From NCBI GenBank assembly GCA_035356975.1, contig DAORGW010000045.1, positions 1-5,093 of the forward strand: a stretch of DNA of 5,093 bases. Direction: 5' to 3'. The notes below the pieces were generated by a model that made no database searches, was not told the origin of the DNA, and worked only from the letters and a program-made list of their open reading frames with translations. Made by a program: the position numbers and the translations under genes. Of the stretch, positions 3,074-5,093 are shown in pieces. Every line of letters starts with the position of its first letter. Positions within the stretch are counted from its first letter, which is position 1. Source of the DNA: STF1-138 sp035356975 (GTDB lineage: Bacteria; Patescibacteriota; Patescibacteriia; UBA1558; S5-K13).

Positions 3074-5093
3074 ATGTTTGAATTTTTAAAAAAACTAAAA
3101 GATAATAATAAAATGTTAAAACATAAAGTATTTACAACCGAATTTGCAGGAAGAGAGCTCTCTGTGGAAGTCGGTAAATACGCCGAGCAAGCAACAGCAA
3201 GTTGTTTAGTAAGATACGGCGGAACTTCAGCTCTCGTTACGGTAGTTCAGGGAGATTTAAGAGAAGGAATAGATTTTTTTCCACTTGTTGTTGATTATGA
3301 TGAAAAAATGTATGCGGCTGGAAAAATAAAAGGTTCAAAGTGGGTAAAAAGAGAGGGAAGACCAACAGATGAAGCAGTTCTAACAGGAAGAGTAATTGAT
3401 AGATCAATAAGACCACTTTTTAGTGATAAAGCAAGAAGAGACGTTCAAGTTGTTTCAACAATTTTAGAATATGACGGAGAAAATGATCCGGCATTTGTAT
3501 CTCTAACAGGAGCATCAATTGCGCTTTCAATTTCACCAATTGAGTGGGATGGACCAGTTGCTGGTTTTTTTGTGGGTCAAATAAATGGAGAAATGGTTCT
3601 AAATCCAACTCAAACCGCGCGAGACAAAAGTGATTTTGAAATTTTTGTAACAACCACCCCATATGGAGTTGATATGATAGAAGCAAGATGTAGGGAAATT
3701 GATAATGAAATTATTTATAACTCAATTGAATTTGCAGTAAAACATGGTAAAAAATTAATGGACTTTATTTCAGATATACAAAAACAAATTGGAGTAGAAA
3801 AAATTTCTTCAATTCCAGTATTATCTGAAGAAGAACAAAAAGCACACGAACTCATAAATAAAAAAGTTGATGAGTTTTTTGCAAATATTGACGTTCATAA
3901 AGTCTTTGTTGCAGATAAAGTTGAAACAGAAGTAAACATTAAAAAACTAGTTGAGGAATTAAATCAAATATTAAAAGATGATAATGAGGTTTCAAAAGAA
4001 TTACGTTCAAAGGGAATTGCACTTTTCAATGAAAAATTAGACGAAAAAGCAAGAGAAATGATTCTAAAAGAAAACAAACGTCCAGATGGAAGAAAAATGG
4101 ATGAAATCAGAGAGATAACTTGTGAGGTTGGGATTTTTGAAAGAACTCACGGAACAGGATTGTTTAAGAGAGGAAATACTCAGGTGTTATCAGTTGTAAC
4201 ATTGGGTGCCCCAGGAGAAGAACAAATGATTGATGGAATGGAAGTTGAGGGAACAAAAAGATATATGCATCATTATAATTTTCCTGGATTTTCTGTTGGT
4301 CAGGTTTCTACAAGCAAATCAACTTCAAGAAGAGAAATCGGTCATGGGGCTCTTGCAGAAAATGCACTTATCCCAGTTATTCCATCAAAAGAAGAATTTC
4401 CATACACAATAAGAGTTGTATCAGAAGTATTATCTTCAAATGGTTCTTCATCACAGGCATCAACTTGTGGTTCAACCTTAGCTTTAATGGACGCAGGTGT
4501 TCCAATCAAAAGACCAGTTGCAGGAATTGCAATGGGGCTTATTACCTCGGATGACAACAAAGACTATGTAATTTTAACAGATATTCAGGGTGTTGAAGAT
4601 CACAGTGGTGATATGGATTTTAAAGTAGCAGGAACTGAGGTTGGAATTACAGCAATTCAACTTGATATAAAATCAAACGGAATTAGTTTGGATGTTTGCA
4701 GGGAAACATTAGAAAGAGCAAAAAAAGCAAGATTAGAGATTCTAGAAAAAATGAAAAAAGTAATTCCAGAACCAAGAAAAGAATTATCACCATATGCACC
4801 AAAGATAATAACAATTACAATTGATCCAGAACAAATTAGAGAAGTTATCGGTCAGGGCGGAAAAACTATAAATAAAATTATTGAAACTTTTGGTGTTGAA
4901 ATTGATATTGATCAGGCCGGGCTTGTGTTTATAACTTCACCAAATCAGGAAAATGCTAATAAAGCGATTGAATACATTCAGGGATTATTAAAGAAGGTTC
5001 AACCAGGAGAAATTTATGATGGAACAGTTACAAGAATTATTCCAGATCAAAAAGGTGGAGAAATCGGAGCTATTGTAGAATTTTTGCCAGGAA
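3074..5093 (+). CDS. pnp: Polynucleotide phosphorylase (3' end beyond the window)
   Basis: PNPase is a trimeric 3'-to-5' phosphorolytic exoribonuclease that turns RNA and phosphate into nucleoside diphosphates. The frame is open from 3074 to the window end (673 codons). RNase PH domain 1 covers about residues 17-230 with YAAGKIKG, KREGRP (92-97) and IDRSIRPLF (108-116). A helical linker follows to about 330. RNase PH domain 2 starts at RPDGR (336-340) and holds MHHYNFPGFSVG, RREIGHG (419-425), SSNGSSSQAS around 456-460 (phosphate-binding serines) and EDHSGDMDFK (508-517), with Asp509, Asp515 and Lys517 as the catalytic set. A KH domain from about 573 carries its GQGG loop at 593-596, and an S1 domain begins near 643 and is cut off. 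The ATG at 3074 lies 5 nt after rpsO. An in-frame ATG at 3113 (MLKHKVFTTEFAG) fits the usual family start better, and neither has a Shine-Dalgarno site, so the first 13 residues are uncertain. Confidence 0.97.
   Translation, partial: MFEFLKKLKDNNKMLKHKVFTTEFAGRELSVEVGKYAEQATASCLVRYGGTSALVTVVQGDLREGIDFFPLVVDYDEKMYAAGKIKGSKWVKREGRPTDEAVLTGRVIDRSIRPLFSDKARRDVQVVSTILEYDGENDPAFVSLTGASIALSISPIEWDGPVAGFFVGQINGEMVLNPTQTARDKSDFEIFVTTTPYGVDMIEARCREIDNEIIYNSIEFAVKHGKKLMDFISDIQKQIGVEKISSIPVLSEEEQKAHELINKKVDEFFANIDVHKVFVADKVETEVNIKKLVEELNQILKDDNEVSKELRSKGIALFNEKLDEKAREMILKENKRPDGRKMDEIREITCEVGIFERTHGTGLFKRGNTQVLSVVTLGAPGEEQMIDGMEVEGTKRYMHHYNFPGFSVGQVSTSKSTSRREIGHGALAENALIPVIPSKEEFPYTIRVVSEVLSSNGSSSQASTCGSTLALMDAGVPIKRPVAGIAMGLITSDDNKDYVILTDIQGVEDHSGDMDFKVAGTEVGITAIQLDIKSNGISLDVCRETLERAKKARLEILEKMKKVIPEPRKELSPYAPKIITITIDPEQIREVIGQGGKTINKIIETFGVEIDIDQAGLVFITSPNQENANKAIEYIQGLLKKVQPGEIYDGTVTRIIPDQKGGEIGAIVEFLPG

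Noticed and set aside
3420..3686. Minus-strand frame of 88 codons
   Set aside because: It lies wholly opposite the conserved PNPase coding sequence and its product looks like no known protein; it is a shadow frame.
4230..4560. Two small frames, plus 4230-4412 and minus 4342-4560
   Set aside because: Both overlap the second RNase PH domain of pnp in other frames, where the pnp frame is unambiguous.

Overview
The window is very AT-rich. It is most likely chromosomal DNA from a low-GC bacterium with a compact genome, and the protein sequences suggest a Patescibacteria (CPR, Parcubacteria-like) member. That placement rests on the look of the polynucleotide phosphorylase and S15 proteins and on the extremely tight gene packing. 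It is a judgement by eye, not a phylogeny. Every stop codon seen is TAA. I found no in-frame TGA in the genes I read through, so nothing suggests UGA recoding.

Positions 1-2004 hold a minus-strand gene train read from right to left. It starts with a four-helix membrane protein of the phage-holin-4_2 (YvlD-like) family, followed by a peptidase S51 (dipeptidase E-like) protein, a small PPOX-type flavin-binding protein, and a 230-residue unknown protein that appears to be an internal duplication. A further gene begins at position 21 and leaves the window. The gaps between genes are 1, 1, 1 and 0 nt, with no visible Shine-Dalgarno sites, so this looks like one translationally coupled operon. An extended -10 promoter at 2066-2074 and a small leader hairpin precede it.

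Positions 2005-2693 are non-coding apart from one tRNA. The segment holds back-to-back promoters, then a GC-elevated island (about 38% GC at 2191-2340, against about 7% just upstream) that can fold into a closed multibranch structure. This is the best candidate for something undescribed. A good promoter and tRNA-Glu(UUC) with encoded CCA follow, and then a structured rpsO leader with two mutually exclusive hairpins next to the ribosome binding site.

Positions 2694-5093 hold the conserved rpsO-pnp pair on the plus strand. Ribosomal protein S15 has an unusual acidic C-terminal tail containing a 24-nt tandem duplication. PNPase is complete from its start through both RNase PH domains and the KH domain and runs off the window inside the S1 domain. 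Together this half covers translation (tRNA-Glu, S15) and RNA turnover (PNPase). The minus-strand operon appears functionally unrelated.
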